From NCBI GenBank assembly GCA_018343915.1, contig JABRWF010000001.1:4774001-4838000 (forward strand): DNA of 64,000 nucleotides, given 5' to 3'. The notes under the pieces are model-generated. The model searched no databases, was not told the DNA's origin, and worked only from the letters and a program-made list of their open reading frames with translations. Both the position numbers and the translations under genes were made by a program. Origin of the DNA: Agroathelia rolfsii (taxonomy: Eukaryota > Basidiomycota > Agaricomycetes > Amylocorticiales > Amylocorticiaceae). Positions 61,576-64,000 of the stretch are shown here, piece by piece. The stretch's first letter is position 1. Every line of letters begins with the position of its first letter.

Positions 61576-62829
61576 GGTGGTTTTTGGAGGATGGTTGTAC
61601 CGGCAAGAGAGGAGCGATGAAATACTAGAGGAGGGCTCGTTGGCTCTGCTGGTCAAGTAAGGGCTAGTTGCGCAACTTAAATACTCGCAAAATGAATGGT
61701 GTTCATGTTTTTACCAAGCATACGCCAAGCGTACGTGACTGGACAGGTGTGGAACGAGGATAGCTAGCCGGGCAGGCAGGCTATGCCCGTGATGCGACTG
61801 GTGGTGGTTGTGATGGGAATGGCAGGAACAGATCAATCCGTGACTCCAGACGGATTCGCCAAAGTCCTGTGCTTGTGAATATTACACCTTCAGATATTGA
61901 AGAAGGCCATCTACTACAGTCACGTGGTTATACGATCCTGTTTATAATCATTGGCTTGACCATGTGGGCCTGGAATAATGCCCGAAATACGTTTGAAAGA
62001 CTGCATGGACCGACACGCATAGTATTCATGTAGCCAGTTATTACCGTCTGGTCTCTCTATCAAGTGGTCGGTTATGACACCTATTGGTATCAGCTCATGA
62101 CATTTATCTGTTATTAACAACAGTGACAAGAGCTAGATTCAACAGAAATGGTGGCTATGAAACAATGCACATTATGTTAGCACGTGAAGGTTTATAAGCA
62201 TCTAAGGACACGCGGGCGTAAGGCAGCCTTAGACAGACATTCAGTTGTTTGGACTTCGGCCTTCATACTCCCAGCAGATAGCACGCGAAGTCTGGGTTCT
62301 TAGCACGGGAAAGTCGCTTATGTGGAGTATTAGCAGCAATTCGTAAAGTCACGTTTCTTGGTCTGAACAAGAGAGAACGATGACAAACGATTATCAACCA
62401 TCTCGGCAAAATGACAAAGAAACTAGAGTATTGGTTTCATCACGTGATGACGGCGTTGGAGAGCCGTGTATTGCACTGGGCGTGTTTTGCTGTGGGAGTC
62501 AACATACGGGACATTGTCGGGATGTGGACTGAATAGAGTCTTAGCGGAAGTTCGTACTTCTCAAGGAGGATATATGCACACCAATACTACAGGTAGGTGA
62601 ATATAATAATTTAGAATGATAAATATACCTCGGTCATTCTTAGGACGGTGAATGACTGAGGTAGACGCAAAGCCTGAGGACATAAAGCGAGGATACACCC
62701 TCGCTTACATAATGAGGTGAAGCTCAGGCACTGCGTTGTGGCTTCAACAGTACTATACAGGCTCACAAAAGGAGTCCACTATGAGGGGACCCTAGCGGAC
62801 AAAATTATAATACTAAAAAATTCGGTATA
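61576..62829. other. Intergenic, nothing supported
   Basis: Upstream side of the DUF3455 gene. No gene is seen and I find no clear match to the NLR body here. Confidence 0.4.
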
Positions 62830-63133
62830 TCTTGCTCTTCCGCCGATGCGCGTTATGAGCAGAAGAAGCCCCATGCTTTCAGCAGGTTGTCGCAGACTGT
62901 GCCACCCAATTGCAGATCGTGTCTAATGCTTTTTTGACTGTTCACACCACTCCTTCGAAGATTGGCCAAGGGATTTCTATTGCCTTCTTGACCTTTCTGT
63001 CCTCCGACTTGTGAGACGGTTTAGATAGACAGCTGAAAAATGACGGTCTCTCGGATTGTTGGCTATCGTCAGGCATGACACAGTTGGAGACCCTACTGAC
63101 AGAAACAAAATCCATTTCCATTCGAGAGATCAT
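62830..63133 (-). pseudogene. NLR remnant (NACHT piece and exon 1)
   Basis: Two short matches to the NLR at 42.5-47.2 kb. At about 62866-62903 the DNA repeats the region coding RTICDNLLKAxxxG..FFCS (source around 46075-46140), with an internal deletion. At 62942-63133 the minus strand reads HKSEDRKVKKAIEIPWPIFE, matching HRKSEDGTATKEMKTTWPIF of NLR exon 1. Exon 1 is directly upstream of, and divergent from, lyase pseudogene C, as the NLR is from pseudogene A. Everything between is deleted. Confidence 0.65.
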
Positions 63134-64000
63134 CTCAGATTATGGTACAGCACGAGCTGAATCACCCCGCTTAAGTTCTACAACCGCATGATATTACCAA
63201 GCTACATACACCCTAACATTGCTCGTACGCCTCGACGATACGATGGCCTCTGCCAAAGATAAGTCTTCCCTGGCTCGGCATATCCATATTCAAGATCTAG
63301 GGTGCATCATGGGCCACCTTCCTTGCTCCGTGCAGGTGCTTCTATCAACCTCCAAGCACATCAAAAGTACAGAATACAAAGATATCGATATCACCATTAT
63401 ATTATTAGGTAATGCGGCGGTGTTGTACGCTACCACGGACGGGAACCACGGTAATGCAGTAGCACGCATGGCGGTGCTGGCCGGATGGTGAGCATACATC
63501 GTCGTACCCAGGGCTCTAACAATTATTCGCAGGCCTTTACCCAGCCCAAACCTGGAACAATCGGATTACGATGATGCGGCCAAGCTTGTAGCATCTGGGG
63601 CAGTAGAGATAGTGTAATTATCATCTACTATGTCCAACTAACTCTTGGTACAGAACACGTCGTGGAAGGTGGTGTAAAGATATATATCTCCGCTAGGATC
63701 GTGGAGCGTTACACAACGCTTTTTGCAGAGATCGAAGAGCAACTCTCCAGTCAGTAAGAAACCGTACCAGTGGCCCCAATACAGGTCGTCATACCCATAA
63801 GTGTCGGCTCGCTCGCTCATGCTGCTGTTTAGCGATACCGTCCCACGGTCTATCATGCTACGAGACTAGTCCCTGTCAGTTATCACGTCAGTCAAGCCTA
63901 AAATCACTACATGTTTTCTGGCGAGGTTGAAAATTCTCAAGACAATCACGATAAAGACTAGGAGAGGCAGGATCATGGCTACGCTCAACTCCAACTGCGG
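63125..64000 (+). pseudogene. Pseudogene C of the lyase (continues beyond window)
   Basis: Collinear with intact codons about 25-320 (52166-53060). Preserved blocks: LLVRLDDT near 63218, NAAVLYATTDGNHGNAVARM near 63414, and IMATLNSNC at the right edge. Lesions include frameshifts and the TGA at 63489-63491, the same CGA-to-TGA change as in pseudogene A. It lacks the poly-Ser tract. Confidence 0.82.

Larger units (their letters stand above)
57060..64000. repeat. Segmental duplication copy of the CYC8-NLR-lyase block
   Basis: Contains, in the same order and orientation as 38.2-49.1 kb, a CYC8 copy, NLR remnants and a lyase copy. The copy is shorter because most of the NLR is deleted, and it holds a DUF3455 gene not found in the source block. 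It runs off the window. Confidence 0.75.

Overview
The window looks like nuclear DNA from a filamentous basidiomycete (Agaricomycetes). Genes are rich in short introns (mostly 50-75 bp, GTRNGT...YAG). The gene content fits: a basidiomycete-type seven-TM protein, small secreted proteins, a NACHT-WD40 NLR, a Brl1/Brr6 nuclear-envelope protein and a Cyc8/Ssn6 co-repressor. Ceratobasidiaceae (Rhizoctonia-like) is my guess from the NLR style, not a demonstrated placement. All exon models were built by hand from splice consensus, reading-frame phase and protein-family continuity.

Left part (1-19 kb): the 3' end of SRP68; a three-exon HxxxD acyltransferase; a set of very small secreted-protein genes (5.27, 6.6-6.96, 12.9-13.1 and 14.3-14.5 kb), one of them a 79-aa protein with eight clustered cysteines; a 7TM protein; a nine-exon mitochondrial ClpP with a 6-nt micro-exon; and the five-exon Brl1/Brr6 gene.

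Middle (19-37 kb): a long gene-poor stretch. The only solid gene is a four-exon SERF/4F5-type gene with a 7-nt first coding exon, plus a few unrecognised coding-like fragments (23.7 and 25.3 kb).

Right part (37-64 kb): CYC8 (eight exons, 1254 aa); a NACHT NLR with twelve almost identical WD40 repeats; and a PLP-dependent ammonia-lyase-like gene present as one intact copy (52.1-53.3 kb) and three broken copies (47.9-49.1, 50.3-50.8 and 63.1-64 kb). A degraded copy of CYC8 (57.1-60.3 kb) is followed by NLR exon-1 and NACHT remnants (62.8-63.1 kb) and a lyase pseudogene, in the same order and orientation as CYC8-NLR-lyase pseudogene at 38-49 kb. That is a decayed segmental duplication. The lyase unit, with a degenerate convergent gene downstream, is also duplicated locally (about 47.3-50.1 and 51.55-54.3 kb). 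A secreted Ig-like-fold candidate (55.2-55.7 kb) and a secreted DUF3455 protein (60.7-61.6 kb) lie among these copies.

Biologically, the housekeeping genes (SRP68, CLPP, BRL1/BRR6, CYC8, SERF) form the stable frame. The NLR-lyase region is the fast-changing accessory part, with the NLR and lyase placed head to head in more than one copy.
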